Below the pieces are notes generated by a model. That model was not told the origin of the DNA. It ran no database searches and was given only the letters and a program-made list of their open reading frames with translations. A program made the translations under genes and the position numbers. From Arenimonas sp. (lineage in GTDB: Bacteria > Pseudomonadota > Gammaproteobacteria > Xanthomonadales > Xanthomonadaceae), in NCBI RefSeq assembly GCF_019459675.1, contig NZ_JAIBFH010000078.1, positions 1 to 35,314 of the forward strand: a stretch of DNA of 35,314 nt, given 5' to 3'. The first letter of the stretch is position 1. Every line of letters starts with the position of its first letter. Positions 7,645 through 16,123 of the stretch are shown here, one piece after another.

Positions 7645-8207
7645 GCCTCGCCCCCGCGTATCACGTCGGAAGCGTTACGGCCCAAGCTTTGCTCGACAGG
7701 CTGGAACTTGTACGCACCAGCGGAAAGGGGTGGACGGCCCGCTGCCCGGCGCACAAGGACCAGGGGCCGTCCCTGAGCGTGTCGGAAGTGTCGGACCGCG
7801 TCCTGGTCCATTGCTTCGCCGGGTGTACGGCAGGTGATGTCCTGGCGGCGGTGGGCCTGACCTGGTCCGACCTGTTCCCGCCCCGCCATTGGGTCGACGG
7901 GAAGGAGCAGCGGCTGCAGGCCCAGCGTTCCATTCGAGAGGTATCCCGTGATGCCGCCCTCGACCTCCTGGCGCTCGAATCGAAGATCACCCTGATCGCC
8001 GCTCAGCAGATCGCCGGCGGCCAGGCCTTGTCCGCAGAGGACGAAGGCCGGCTCGCGATTGCGATCGAGCGGATCGACCTGGCGGCCAACACTCTCCTTG
8101 AGCACCGCGCTCGCCCCATGGATCAGCGCGAAGAGTCACGCCTGCGGATCAAGCTGGCCCGCGCGGTCCTGCGTGGCCTCCCTGAAGCGGAGGCCTTGCC
8201 GCGATGA
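7641..8207 (+). CDS. Primase-like CHC2-type zinc-binding protein
   Basis: The N-terminal 70 residues resemble the zinc-ribbon domain of DnaG/phage primases: CPAHKDQGPSLSV, then VLVHCFAGCTAGDVLAAVG, giving a C-x2-H ... C-x2-C ligand set. This domain recognises template DNA during priming. The rest (about 100-188) is helical and charged. No Toprim motifs are present, so on its own this is a primase zinc module, not a complete primase; it presumably works with the downstream ATPase. Start and stop are both coupled by four-base overlaps with the neighbours. Confidence 0.82.
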   Translation: MSLAPAYHVGSVTAQALLDRLELVRTSGKGWTARCPAHKDQGPSLSVSEVSDRVLVHCFAGCTAGDVLAAVGLTWSDLFPPRHWVDGKEQRLQAQRSIREVSRDAALDLLALESKITLIAAQQIAGGQALSAEDEGRLAIAIERIDLAANTLLEHRARPMDQREESRLRIKLARAVLRGLPEAEALPR

Positions 8208-9460
8208 CCATTGAAGAACAGGCAAAGGCGGCTCTGCAGGCGCTCGTCCCGATCGACCTGGCCAACATCGCCACCGCGGCCGTGCCCGCCCCCCCATTCA
8301 CCATCGAGGGACTCGTACCCACGCGGGTGGTGACGCTGCTCGGGGGCCACGGCGGGGCCGGCAAATCCATCCTGGCGCTCACCCTCGCGGCCCACCACGC
8401 CGCGGGCGCCATGACCTGGGCCGGGCACCGGTTCCAAGACGGCCCAGCACTCTTCGTGAGCCTGGAAGACCCCGGCGAGGTGGTGCGCTACCGCCTCAAG
8501 AACATCATCCAGGCGTACGGGCTGGACGCCGACAAGGTGAGCCGGCGTCTCAGGGCCGTGGATGGCACGGCGGGGGATGGCGTGATCGCTCAAGAGTTCA
8601 GTGACATGGGCATGCGGCGCTTGGTCTTTACCTCGGTACTGCAGGAGATCCGGGCGCACGCTGCCGGATGCCGCCTGATCGTGATCGACAACGCCTCGGA
8701 CGCCTACGACGGCAACGAGAACGACCGTCGCTTGGTGCGCGCATTCATGCGCGGCTTGGGCGACGTGGCCCGCGAGCACGATGCCGGCGTGCTCCTGCTC
8801 GCGCACATCGACAAACAGGCGGCCCGGTTTGGCGGTAACGGCAACACGTTCTCGGGTAGTACCGCCTGGCACAACTCCGCACGATCCCGGTTGGCGCTAA
8901 TCGATGACAACGGCGCAATCACCCTGACTCCGGAGAAACTGAACCTGGGACGCAAGGCCGACCCTATCCCTCTCACGTGGACCGAGAACGGCGTCTTAGT
9001 GCCGGCGCAGGCTCGGGAAGGGCAGGCGGCTCTGGACGACGCCAGCGCGCTTCTAGGGGCCTTGCAGGCGGCTTCCGAGGGAGGAGTGGAAATCGGTGTC
9101 GCGCGGACAGGCCCGACCAACACCCACAGCGTCCTTTCCACGTTCCATGAGCTCCCCGACCGACTCAAGGGGCCGCGCGGTCGGTCCGCCTTCTGGAATG
9201 CGCTGGGGCAACTCACCGCCTCGGGTCGGGTCCGGACCATCGAGATCAGGACGGCATCCCGGAACCTGCGGAAGGTGCTGGCGATTACGCCAGGCATGGA
9301 ACCCACGCAGCCAGATCGTGCGTGCGTTAGTTCCCCACACCCCTATGCGCTTAGAGCAGCGCATGAGGGTGCGGATGTTTGTGGGGGTTCGCGTGAGTTG
9401 CCTCCCTTCAAACCCACGCAAACCCACGCAGCCGCCTACCGCGCCAGGAAGGAAGGCTGA
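8204..9460 (+). CDS. RepA-like AAA/RecA-fold ATPase (replicative helicase type)
   Basis: This 418-residue protein has Walker A GGHGGAGKS (47-55) and Walker B CRLIVIDNASD (Asp162), followed by DGNENDRRLVRAFMRGL and LLLAHIDKQ, the layout of the RSF1010 RepA/AAA_25 family of hexameric helicases. A serine/tryptophan segment (FSGSTAWHNSARSRLAL) matches the family's C-terminal core. After about residue 270 the sequence is less conserved and may be a DNA-binding tail. It follows the primase-like gene with a four-base overlap and precedes the next gene with a TGATG overlap, so the three are one replication operon. Confidence 0.88.
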   Translation: MTIEEQAKAALQALVPIDLANIATAAVPAPPFTIEGLVPTRVVTLLGGHGGAGKSILALTLAAHHAAGAMTWAGHRFQDGPALFVSLEDPGEVVRYRLKNIIQAYGLDADKVSRRLRAVDGTAGDGVIAQEFSDMGMRRLVFTSVLQEIRAHAAGCRLIVIDNASDAYDGNENDRRLVRAFMRGLGDVAREHDAGVLLLAHIDKQAARFGGNGNTFSGSTAWHNSARSRLALIDDNGAITLTPEKLNLGRKADPIPLTWTENGVLVPAQAREGQAALDDASALLGALQAASEGGVEIGVARTGPTNTHSVLSTFHELPDRLKGPRGRSAFWNALGQLTASGRVRTIEIRTASRNLRKVLAITPGMEPTQPDRACVSSPHPYALRAAHEGADVCGGSRELPPFKPTQTHAAAYRARKEG

Positions 9461-9942
9461 TGACTGCCCTCCCGACTGCCGACCCTAACGCTGACCGGGA
9501 CGCCCAGATCGCCATCGCTTTCGATCCGGAGTACGGCGAGGACCTTGGCGAGCCAGACCTTGGCCACGATGACCCGGCGCTCTACGACCAGATCATCCAA
9601 TTGCCTCCTCCGATCCTGGGCGGCGCCGAACGGTTGCTCTGGCAGCGGTGCGAGTCCCGGCGGGTGCTGGGGCTGCCGCCCGCCTCACGCCCGGAGCTGC
9701 TGATTCGATCTGTACGCAACGCCGTAATCGTCTCGGGCCTGGGCAAGAAGGTCTCCTCCGGTGCCATCGTCATCGGGACCATTCTCGCGGCTGCGCAATC
9801 GGAAGGGTTGAAGCCGAGGACGCCCTTGCGCGGTATCGCCAAGGACTTGGGTATGCGCTACGCGACCCTGCTGACCGTTCGGCGCATTGCGTTGGCCCAG
9901 ATTGGACGGCTCGGCATTCGACTTGGGATTTCCATCGAGTAG
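9460..9942 (+). CDS. Hypothetical protein (160 aa) at the end of the replication operon
   Basis: Unrecognised protein, coupled to the ATPase gene by TGATG. The N-terminus is acidic (FDPEYGEDLGEPDLGHDDPALYDQI). The C-terminal half is basic and contains a possible helix-turn-helix (LRGIAKDLGMRYATLLTVRRIAL), so DNA binding is conceivable. In many phages the gene after the replication block is a packaging or regulatory factor, but nothing here proves that. The following 59 bases are non-coding. Confidence 0.65.
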   Translation: MTALPTADPNADRDAQIAIAFDPEYGEDLGEPDLGHDDPALYDQIIQLPPPILGGAERLLWQRCESRRVLGLPPASRPELLIRSVRNAVIVSGLGKKVSSGAIVIGTILAAAQSEGLKPRTPLRGIAKDLGMRYATLLTVRRIALAQIGRLGIRLGISIE

Positions 9943-10001
9943 GGCCAAGAAATCGGGAACCTATGATGTTTGTTGAGAGTAGCCAACACGCAGGAGTCGC
10001 A

Positions 10002-10118
10002 ATGAATAGCCTTTTTGAAGAGTTCCTTTCCGAGCTCGACGCGTTGCAGGCGGAGGCCAACGCAGCCGAATCAGAAGCCGCGGCCAAGGCCGCTGCCGTC
10101 AACGGGGGAGAGAACTGA
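10002..10118 (+). CDS. Very small coiled-coil-like protein (38 aa)
   Basis: Short ORF hidden inside a longer frame of the ORF track. ATG 10002 follows CAGGAG with good spacing and the stop overlaps the next start (TGATG). The product (MNSLFEEFLSELDALQAE...) is an amphipathic, alanine/glutamate-rich helix, and it ends in AAAKAAAVNGGEN. Coupled placement directly ahead of the ejection-like proteins suggests a virion or chaperone-like accessory peptide; this is inference. Confidence 0.6.
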   Translation: MNSLFEEFLSELDALQAEANAAESEAAAKAAAVNGGEN

Positions 10119-11743
10119 TGGCTTTTTTTGACGTGAACCAGGCGATCGACAAACCGAACATGTTGGCTTCCCTGCAACAGGGCTACCAATTCGGAACACA
10201 GCAGCGCCTGCAGCGCGAGCAGGAAGGCCGCGAGAATCAGCTGCGCACACTGGCCCCGAAGGTCATCGACGGCGACCCGGACGCCTATAACCAGGCTGCG
10301 GCCATCGACCCGCGCGCCGCACAAGGCTACCAAGAGGCGGGCGATGTGCAGTTGCGCCGCCTGCAGGGCTTTTACCGCTACGTCGAAGAGGCTCGCGCCA
10401 GCGGCAACCCGGCGCGCGTGAGCGCCGCACTTCGGGCCGGCGCACCATTCCTGGCGAAACTCGTTCCCGGCAAGGCGCCGCCCACCGAATGGACTCCAGA
10501 CCTGGACGAAGGCTGGGCGCAGCTGGGCGCGAAGCTGTCCATGCTTCCCGGCGAACAGGGCCGCGACGGCAAGGTAGTTGGCAATTCGCTCATCGACCCG
10601 CAGACGGGCCGGGTGATCTACCAGGGCCCCGAGGTGCCCGTGAATGCACAACTGGTCGACATCCCCGATGGCCGCGGGGGTGCACAGAAAATGATGTTCG
10701 ACCCGCGCACCCGCCAGGTGATGCCGCTACCGGCGCCCAGCAACGGACAGCCGATGCCGGCCAGCACGACGCTACCGGCTTCCAATGGCCAGACCTCGGC
10801 CGGGACGGGCCCGCTGCAGGAGCCCAGCATTGAGCAGGCGATCGCCCGGCTTGAGCAGACAGAGGGCCCGCTGCCCGAGAACGTCAAGGCGCAGCTGCGG
10901 CAGCAGATGGCTTCGGGAAACGGCGACTTCACGGTGGCAAACCCGGGGCTGGGCGGTAACCAGACCGCCCAGTCGAATCTTCCCCAGCAGCCGTCATCCA
11001 GCCAGTTTGGCTACACGCCGCCCAAGGGGCCGCCGGTCCCGAGCGGCTATCAGATGGCCCCGGATGGCTCGCGGCTGATTCCGATGCCCGGCGGCCCCGC
11101 TGACAAGCCCGACGGAGGCCTGGTCGTCACGCTCACGCCCGCAGAGGTGAACCAGGCTGGCTTCCCCGCGGGGTCCGTTGTTCAGCGCAAGCCGGACGGC
11201 ACGCTGGTCAAGACCTTCAGCCCGACCGAACGGGACGCCAACGGCGGCCGGGCACTGCCCGCCAACGTCGTGAACGATCTCAGCAAGGACGCCGAGAAGC
11301 TCACCACGATCACCGACCTCGTAGGCAGCTTCAAGCCCGAGTTCGCGGGCAACGTGGCCGGAGGAACCTTGGAAAACATGGCCGGTCGCCTTGGCGGCGA
11401 GCGGCTGGGCCTTGCCACGCAGGGGCAGGCCGATTGGTGGCAGCAGTACGACCGACTCAAGAACGTGGTGCGCAACGAGCTGTTCGGCGCGGCGCTGACC
11501 GCCACCGAGCAAGCCGCGTTCGAGGCCGCCGACATTACCCCCAACATGGACCCGACCATCGTGGCCAACAACCTGGGTAAGCAGGGCGAGATAGTGCGCC
11601 GCGCGCTCGACCGCAAGGCCTCGGTCTGGAAGTCGCAGGGCTACAACCCCGATGCCGTCATCAACGCCACCACGGTCCGGGATGGCAGCAGAACTCCGCA
11701 GGATCTATCCGATGATGAACTGCTCAGGGAGCTTGGACTCTGA
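10118..11743 (+). CDS. Putative phage DNA-ejection / internal virion protein (541 aa)
   Basis: The protein looks like the internal or ejection proteins of podovirus-type phages. It has an N-terminal glutamine-rich helical segment (LASLQQGYQFGTQQRLQREQEGRE), a helical-repeat-like part to about residue 130, a long proline/serine/glutamine-rich linker (about 200-330), and a conserved-looking C-terminal helical domain (DWWQQYDRLKNVVRNELFG, GEIVRRALDRKASVWKSQGY). No enzymatic motif is seen. It overlaps both neighbours by TGATG. The assignment rests on architecture and context and is moderate; a different structural role is possible. Confidence 0.6.
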   Translation: MAFFDVNQAIDKPNMLASLQQGYQFGTQQRLQREQEGRENQLRTLAPKVIDGDPDAYNQAAAIDPRAAQGYQEAGDVQLRRLQGFYRYVEEARASGNPARVSAALRAGAPFLAKLVPGKAPPTEWTPDLDEGWAQLGAKLSMLPGEQGRDGKVVGNSLIDPQTGRVIYQGPEVPVNAQLVDIPDGRGGAQKMMFDPRTRQVMPLPAPSNGQPMPASTTLPASNGQTSAGTGPLQEPSIEQAIARLEQTEGPLPENVKAQLRQQMASGNGDFTVANPGLGGNQTAQSNLPQQPSSSQFGYTPPKGPPVPSGYQMAPDGSRLIPMPGGPADKPDGGLVVTLTPAEVNQAGFPAGSVVQRKPDGTLVKTFSPTERDANGGRALPANVVNDLSKDAEKLTTITDLVGSFKPEFAGNVAGGTLENMAGRLGGERLGLATQGQADWWQQYDRLKNVVRNELFGAALTATEQAAFEAADITPNMDPTIVANNLGKQGEIVRRALDRKASVWKSQGYNPDAVINATTVRDGSRTPQDLSDDELLRELGL

Positions 11744-13950
11744 TGGCTGAGAAACTCGACGTGCTGATTGAGGCGGAACGCAGGGGCATCCTTCCTGACT
11801 CAAAGCGTGAGGTGCTGGCCGAGGCCCGCCGTCGGGGTTTGGTTTCGCTGGCACCGGTTCCATTGGACCCACTTCGGGCCCCGGATCCCGGGATGCAGAC
11901 CGACGATCGAACCCAGTGGCAGATGCTTGGGGGGGATCTGAGCAATGCCGGAAAGGGGTTGTATCGGGGGCTGGAAGCCACGGCACAGGGCGGTGCGCAG
12001 CTGGCAATGCGCGCACCCCATTTGCGCGCTGGGGAGTTTGCAAGCGAGCTGACTGGGGTGCCGAACTACACGGCCATGGTCCGCCAGTCCGTAGATGACC
12101 AAGCCAAGGCTTCGGCGGATGCATTCGCCAACTCGGAAGCGGGGCAAAGCCTGGCGGGCAACGTCGGGCAGTTCACGGGCGAGGTGCTAGCCACGGCGCC
12201 GCTTGCTGTTGCGTCTTTGCCTGCGAAGGGCGCTTCACTGCCTGGATACCTCAGGAGTGCATTCGTTGGTGGTGCCACCGGCGCAGGGGTGCAGCCCGTT
12301 ACAGAGGGTGATTTCGGACCTGCCAAGTTCAACCAGGTGCTCATTGGTGGAACCGCCGGAGCCGGAACTGCCGGGTTGTTGCGTGGGGGCATGGCGACTC
12401 TTGAACGACTTGGGTACGCGCCAAACGCGCTGGCTCAGGTAGCCAACGCGGCGAACCGCGGAGCCAACCGATCGGGCTATGCGCAGGCAGGCGAAGAGCT
12501 GGCCGAGCGCACCGGTGTTCGCATGACGCCAGGCCAAGTCTCGGGGTCTCGCGTCCAGACCGCCCTTGAGAACATGAGCCGGCAGTCCGTCTTCTCGTCA
12601 GACATCGCCATGCAGGCCGATGAGAAAATCGCCGAAGACGCGGTGAGGTTCATCAATCGAGCCATGGACGGCTTGGTCCCGACCCCTGCCGGCACCGCCC
12701 AAGTGGGTGAGCGAATCCAGCTTGCGGCAAAGACGTCGGTTGCGCGGATTCTCAAGCGTCGGGAAGAAGTCGCCGGCCAGCAGTTCGGACCGATTGAGCG
12801 CGTGCTGGGCGACCGTCAGTTCGTGGACTACAGCAGCACGCGGACGACCCTCGATGACCTCATCGACGAATACAGCAGCGTGGCGACGCCCGAGGCCGAT
12901 CGCATCGTGGCCCAAGCCAAGGCCATGCGGGGGCGGCTCACGGGCCAGCACACGCTCGGCCAGTTCCAGCGCCAGCGCAGTTACTTCGGCAGGGCCAGCC
13001 AGGGGCAGGGGACAGTATTCGATGACATCGACCGCACCGTGAACCAGCGCGTGGCTAAGAGGCTATATGCGGCCATGTCGGACGACCTGGACACCTCCGC
13101 TTCACGACTGGCCGGAAACGCTGGGGCAGGCATCGTCCCCGCCAACTACTTCCAAGGCCAGGTGCAGGCCCCGGGAATTGCCGCGGCGCTTCGGGAGGCC
13201 AATGCCAACTACCGGCGCTACTCCCAGCTTGCAGATGGCCTGCGCGCACATCCAGTGGCGCGCCTGTTCGGCAAGGATGTCCAGGTCGACGGCGAGGACT
13301 GGTTCAACACCTTGGCTCCGGAGCAAGTCGTGACCCGGTTGGGCTCGATGGCGCCCACCGAGATCCGCATGGTTCGCCAGTACATGGAGGGCGCGGACCC
13401 CGAGGCTTGGCAGCAGTACAAGCGCCTGCTGGTTCAGAACGCCCTGGACGCCGCTCAGACACTTCCAGCGAGCGCGGGCCCCCGACAGGTCGCCTTCAAC
13501 GCCGGGACGTTCCTGCGGACGCTGGGAGGCGACAAGCCGGCACGGCTGGCCCAGCTTCGGGAGCTGTATAGCGCGGAGGAGATGAGCCAGATCGACGACG
13601 CCTTCAAGGTCGCCCGGCGGCTCGGGGATCGGTTCGGTTCGAACCCGAGTGGCACCGGCCCGTACATGGAGGTCCAGAGCTTCCTGGCGTCGGTCAAACA
13701 GCGCAGCGTCGAAGCGCTGGCGTCCACAGGTGGAGAGGCGCTTGGCCTGAGGAAGATCGCGAACGTGATGCTCAATGCAGATGGCCGCAGGGCGCTCATC
13801 GAGCTGTCGAAGCTGCCACCCCAGTCACGGCAGGCTGCGTCCCTTGCTGGCTTCCTTGCGGGCGTTATAGCGGGCAAGCAGGCCGTCTATCCAGACGTAC
13901 GCGACGGCCACCAGCGCCAGGATGGGAGTGGCGATCAGGGCCGGCAATAG
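11743..13950 (+). CDS. Putative phage DNA-ejection / internal virion protein (735 aa)
   Basis: Large protein coupled to the preceding gene. Glycine/alanine-rich hydrophobic stretches (SAFVGGATGAGVQPV, VLIGGTAGAGTAGLLRGG) near residues 175-225 could insert into a membrane, as expected for ejection proteins such as the P22 gp16 type. Long helical, polar regions follow. The C-terminus ends with another hydrophobic patch (AASLAGFLAGVIAGKQ) and then a tail of low-complexity appearance (RDGHQRQDGSGDQGRQ) that overlaps the convergent minus-strand gene. No lytic-enzyme motif was recognised. Function is inferred from neighbours and composition. Confidence 0.6.
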   Translation: MAEKLDVLIEAERRGILPDSKREVLAEARRRGLVSLAPVPLDPLRAPDPGMQTDDRTQWQMLGGDLSNAGKGLYRGLEATAQGGAQLAMRAPHLRAGEFASELTGVPNYTAMVRQSVDDQAKASADAFANSEAGQSLAGNVGQFTGEVLATAPLAVASLPAKGASLPGYLRSAFVGGATGAGVQPVTEGDFGPAKFNQVLIGGTAGAGTAGLLRGGMATLERLGYAPNALAQVANAANRGANRSGYAQAGEELAERTGVRMTPGQVSGSRVQTALENMSRQSVFSSDIAMQADEKIAEDAVRFINRAMDGLVPTPAGTAQVGERIQLAAKTSVARILKRREEVAGQQFGPIERVLGDRQFVDYSSTRTTLDDLIDEYSSVATPEADRIVAQAKAMRGRLTGQHTLGQFQRQRSYFGRASQGQGTVFDDIDRTVNQRVAKRLYAAMSDDLDTSASRLAGNAGAGIVPANYFQGQVQAPGIAAALREANANYRRYSQLADGLRAHPVARLFGKDVQVDGEDWFNTLAPEQVVTRLGSMAPTEIRMVRQYMEGADPEAWQQYKRLLVQNALDAAQTLPASAGPRQVAFNAGTFLRTLGGDKPARLAQLRELYSAEEMSQIDDAFKVARRLGDRFGSNPSGTGPYMEVQSFLASVKQRSVEALASTGGEALGLRKIANVMLNADGRRALIELSKLPPQSRQAASLAGFLAGVIAGKQAVYPDVRDGHQRQDGSGDQGRQ

Positions 13951-14052
13951 CATGGCCGACGGCTCGGGCTTGGTAGCGATGATCGCCCCGCCCGCCATCA
14001 CCATCCCCAGCCAGATCAGCCGTACCTTTGCCCAGTCCACCGAGGTCCCCAT
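13825..14052 (-). CDS. Small predicted membrane protein with two TM segments
   Basis: The 75-residue product starts at ATG 14052, the first ATG of the frame (the ORF track uses a TTG). It has two hydrophobic helices (VRLIWLGMVMAGGAIIA and LLPALIATPILALVAVAYVWI), then a basic tail. Such a layout fits a holin-like or accessory phage membrane protein, but no family is recognised. Its 3' end overlaps the 735-aa gene by 126 bases on the opposite strand. Its start codon shares a CATG palindrome with the start of the plus-strand gene at 14051. The clean hydrophobic pattern is the main evidence that it is real. Confidence 0.5.
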   Translation of the reverse strand: MGTSVDWAKVRLIWLGMVMAGGAIIATKPEPSAMLLPALIATPILALVAVAYVWIDGLLARYNARKEASKGRSLP

Positions 14053-14755
14053 GTCCGCTTTCCCCAAGGGTAGGAGTAAGGCCGTCAAAGCTCAAATCAA
14101 GGCGGCGGACCCGAATCGGGTCGAGGTGAAGAAGCCGCTTCTCGTGGAGCTGAGGGAAGGCGAAGACATGCCGGCGGCTGCGGCCCGCCTGATGCTCAAT
14201 CCAAACGTCGGGGCGGCGGTCACGACCGATGCCTACCGGCCCTTCGGTCTCGAGACACTTCCCCTCGGGCGCCTGATCGAGAATCTGGCGGGTCACTGCA
14301 GCGACGTAAGGTCTGGGGACCTGTCCCAAGCGGAGTCCATGCTGGTGTCGCAGGCTCACACCCTCGATGCGATCTTCAACCGGCTGGCCGTGCAAGCGTC
14401 ATTGAACATGGGGCAGCACGTCGACGCCATGGACAAGTACCTGCGGCTGGCGCTCAAGGCCCAGGCACAGTCCCGGGCCACGCTAGAGACCTTGGCCAAC
14501 ATCAAGAACCCGCCGATCGTCTACGCCCGCCAGGCGAACTTCGCCAATGGCCCGCAGCAGGTGAACAACGGGGTGACGGCAGAGCCCGCGCATGCGGCAA
14601 AAACCGAAATCGGGCAGAACGAACTTTTGGAGGTTGGACATGAGCAACGGATGGACGCCCGAGCGCAAGGCGCGACAGGCCGAGGCGATCAAGAGGTGGC
14701 AGCCGTGGTCGCGGTCCACGGGGCCCAGGACGGCAAGCGGAAAGGCCGCGGCTAG
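14051..14755 (+). CDS. Conserved hypothetical island protein (234 aa)
   Basis: The start at ATG 14051 has GAGG six bases upstream; the longer frame in the ORF track lacks a signal. A basic N-terminus is followed by a helical core (AHTLDAIFNRLAVQASLNMGQH, YLRLALKAQAQSRATLETL) and a conserved-looking stretch (IKNPPIVYARQANFANGPQQVNN). I recall similar proteins as unnamed conserved hypotheticals in many proteobacteria, but cannot check this. The last third overlaps the next gene in another frame. Function unknown. Confidence 0.7.
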   Translation: MSAFPKGRSKAVKAQIKAADPNRVEVKKPLLVELREGEDMPAAAARLMLNPNVGAAVTTDAYRPFGLETLPLGRLIENLAGHCSDVRSGDLSQAESMLVSQAHTLDAIFNRLAVQASLNMGQHVDAMDKYLRLALKAQAQSRATLETLANIKNPPIVYARQANFANGPQQVNNGVTAEPAHAAKTEIGQNELLEVGHEQRMDARAQGATGRGDQEVAAVVAVHGAQDGKRKGRG

Positions 14756-14834
14756 CCGGAACGCTTGGAAGGGGGGAGCCCGGGCGATGTTGCGCGAGCT
14801 GTCCCGTCTACTGAGGGAACGCCCAAGCAGGTAG
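14640..14834 (+). CDS. Small conserved hypothetical protein with STGPRT motif (64 aa)
   Basis: ATG 14640 has GGAGG six bases upstream. The basic 64-residue product (GWTPERKARQAEAIKRW, STGPRTASGKAAASRNAWKGG) has a recurrent motif I associate with short unnamed proteins of mobile elements. It could bind nucleic acid, given its charge. It overlaps the end of the preceding gene by 116 bases in a different frame, and both frames look protein-like, so this seems a genuine overlapping gene pair. Confidence 0.65.
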   Translation: MSNGWTPERKARQAEAIKRWQPWSRSTGPRTASGKAAASRNAWKGGARAMLRELSRLLRERPSR

Positions 14835-14854
14835 GCCGGTGCGTACGTTGCCGA

Positions 14855-15232
14855 TCATGCCTTCGGAGGAGGCGGGCAGGGATAGGCAGCAACGAGTGCG
14901 TTGAGGAATCCAGTGCCCGCTGCGGCATGGCCTTGGTTGGGGTTGTCGCCCGCCCACTTCAGAAATACCCGTGCCATCTGGAGATTGGTCACGCCCGCCG
15001 GAACGCAAAGTGGGTCGTAATCGAGCGCCCAGGCATTCGCGTAATAACCATCCACAAAGCCGTTGACGTACAGGATGCAGGCGCCCTGATTCCCGTTGAT
15101 GACCCCTGCCGAGCTGAGGCCGGCGCACATGGCCTCCAGCTTTTCGACCGTCAGGCTTTCTGCGCTCGCATCGGTTGTGATGCCACACATCACCAGCCCG
15201 ACCACCAACACCTTCAGAAGCTTGTTATTCAT
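14855..15232 (-). CDS. Rap1a/Tai-family-like periplasmic protein
   Basis: The product has a signal peptide (LLKVLVVGLVMCGITTDASA) followed by about 100 residues with the Rap1a-type pattern: CAGL, then ACILYVNGFVDGYY, CVPAGVTNLQMARVFLKW, and a final LVAAYPC. Rap1a proteins are periplasmic immunity proteins against a type VI secretion amidase in Serratia; many family members are of unknown role. No effector gene is adjacent. The second ATG (15232) has GGAG six bases upstream and is preferred to 15235. It is transcribed against the surrounding genes, as typical for cargo. Confidence 0.78.
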   Translation of the reverse strand: MNNKLLKVLVVGLVMCGITTDASAESLTVEKLEAMCAGLSSAGVINGNQGACILYVNGFVDGYYANAWALDYDPLCVPAGVTNLQMARVFLKWAGDNPNQGHAAAGTGFLNALVAAYPCPPPPKA

Positions 15233-15318
15233 CATTCACTCCGTCTCATTGCCGCTGTCTAGATCCCATCTCTGCCGCGGCACGGTGCCTGGGCAAGAGT
15301 CGTTAACCATTGGCGACT

Positions 15319-15675
15319 CTACTCGCACCCGACTCCATCGCCATCCCGATCCAAGTGCTTCCCGTATCCGGGATCGCCCCGCCTCACAGGCGCCGCCCCA
15401 GCCTGACGGGCCTCGGTGCAATTGGCGTATCGGGTAGTCGAGCTGGCTCTGGCCGGCCGTGCCCCGTACAAGGCCGCGGGCGGCGGTGCCGGCCGGGCGT
15501 CCGCCTTCTTGCCGTGGCAGTGGTAATCCCCGGTCGAACGGTTGGTGTGGCAACCCTCTGCGTTCGTCGCGCCCCTAGGGCTCAAGCTGGGAGCGCGGTT
15601 CAAGTAAGGGGGCCGAGGGATTGGCCGGAACGGGCCGCTAGATGCGTTGGCGCTATAAGCATCCGGGGCCCCCAT
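15319..15675 (-). CDS. Excalibur calcium-binding-domain protein with a CHxNxxTGxYHCH segment
   Basis: The C-terminus (YANCTEARQAGAAP, then GDPGYGKHLDRDGDGVGCE) is a clear Excalibur domain, with the DRDGDGVGCE calcium-binding loop. Upstream is a histidine/cysteine motif (GCHTNRSTGDYHCHGKK) often found with it. Family members are usually secreted, but this frame has no signal peptide and hits a stop just upstream of 15675. The start is therefore uncertain, or the gene is N-terminally truncated. The ATG at 15675 shares the CATG palindrome with the opposing start at 15674. Confidence 0.7.
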   Translation of the reverse strand: MGAPDAYSANASSGPFRPIPRPPYLNRAPSLSPRGATNAEGCHTNRSTGDYHCHGKKADARPAPPPAALYGARPARASSTTRYANCTEARQAGAAPVRRGDPGYGKHLDRDGDGVGCE

Positions 15676-16123
15676 GTCGAAAAAGGACTTCCTCCCGCTC
15701 CTGCCAGCCGGTTTTCACGCGCTCGACTGGGCGGGCTTGGAGGCGCTTTGCGTTGCCCCCTTTCCCACATCGTCGTCGCGTGGGGCGCTGGCCAGTCAGT
15801 TGCACGCGTTCCTAACGGAGCTAAGGGGCTACGGGCTTTCGGGGCAACTCTGGATCGATGGCTCATTCGTAACGGACAAGCCGGACCCCAGCGACATAGA
15901 CCTTATCTGGGTGCCCGATCCCGGCTGTTTGCCTCAGTTTCTCGCCAACGCGGGGCGACTGGATCAGTTGTTCGGGACGACTCGGGGAGCCAAGGCAATT
16001 TTCCAATGTGATGCGTACTTCGTGGATCCTGCCGACACCAACAATCTAGCCTATTGGCGCGGGTTGTTCGGTTTTTGCCATGACGCGCAGACCCCGAAAG
16101 GGCTAATCTTGGCGACTCTATGA
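15674..16123 (+). CDS. Nucleotidyltransferase-fold protein, DUF6932 type
   Basis: The 149-residue protein contains GSFVTDKPDPSDIDL (63-77), the G-S-x9-D-x-D metal-binding signature of the polymerase-beta-type nucleotidyltransferase fold, and a later CDAYFVDP that may supply the third carboxylate. The N-terminus (LPLLPAGFHALDWAGLEALCVAPFP) resembles DUF6932 proteins. These are unstudied, but similar minimal nucleotidyltransferases act as toxins or antitoxins. No Shine-Dalgarno sequence is seen; TATAAG at 15654 could be a -10 giving a very short leader. The gene overlaps the next by four bases (ATGA). Confidence 0.75.
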   Translation: MSKKDFLPLLPAGFHALDWAGLEALCVAPFPTSSSRGALASQLHAFLTELRGYGLSGQLWIDGSFVTDKPDPSDIDLIWVPDPGCLPQFLANAGRLDQLFGTTRGAKAIFQCDAYFVDPADTNNLAYWRGLFGFCHDAQTPKGLILATL

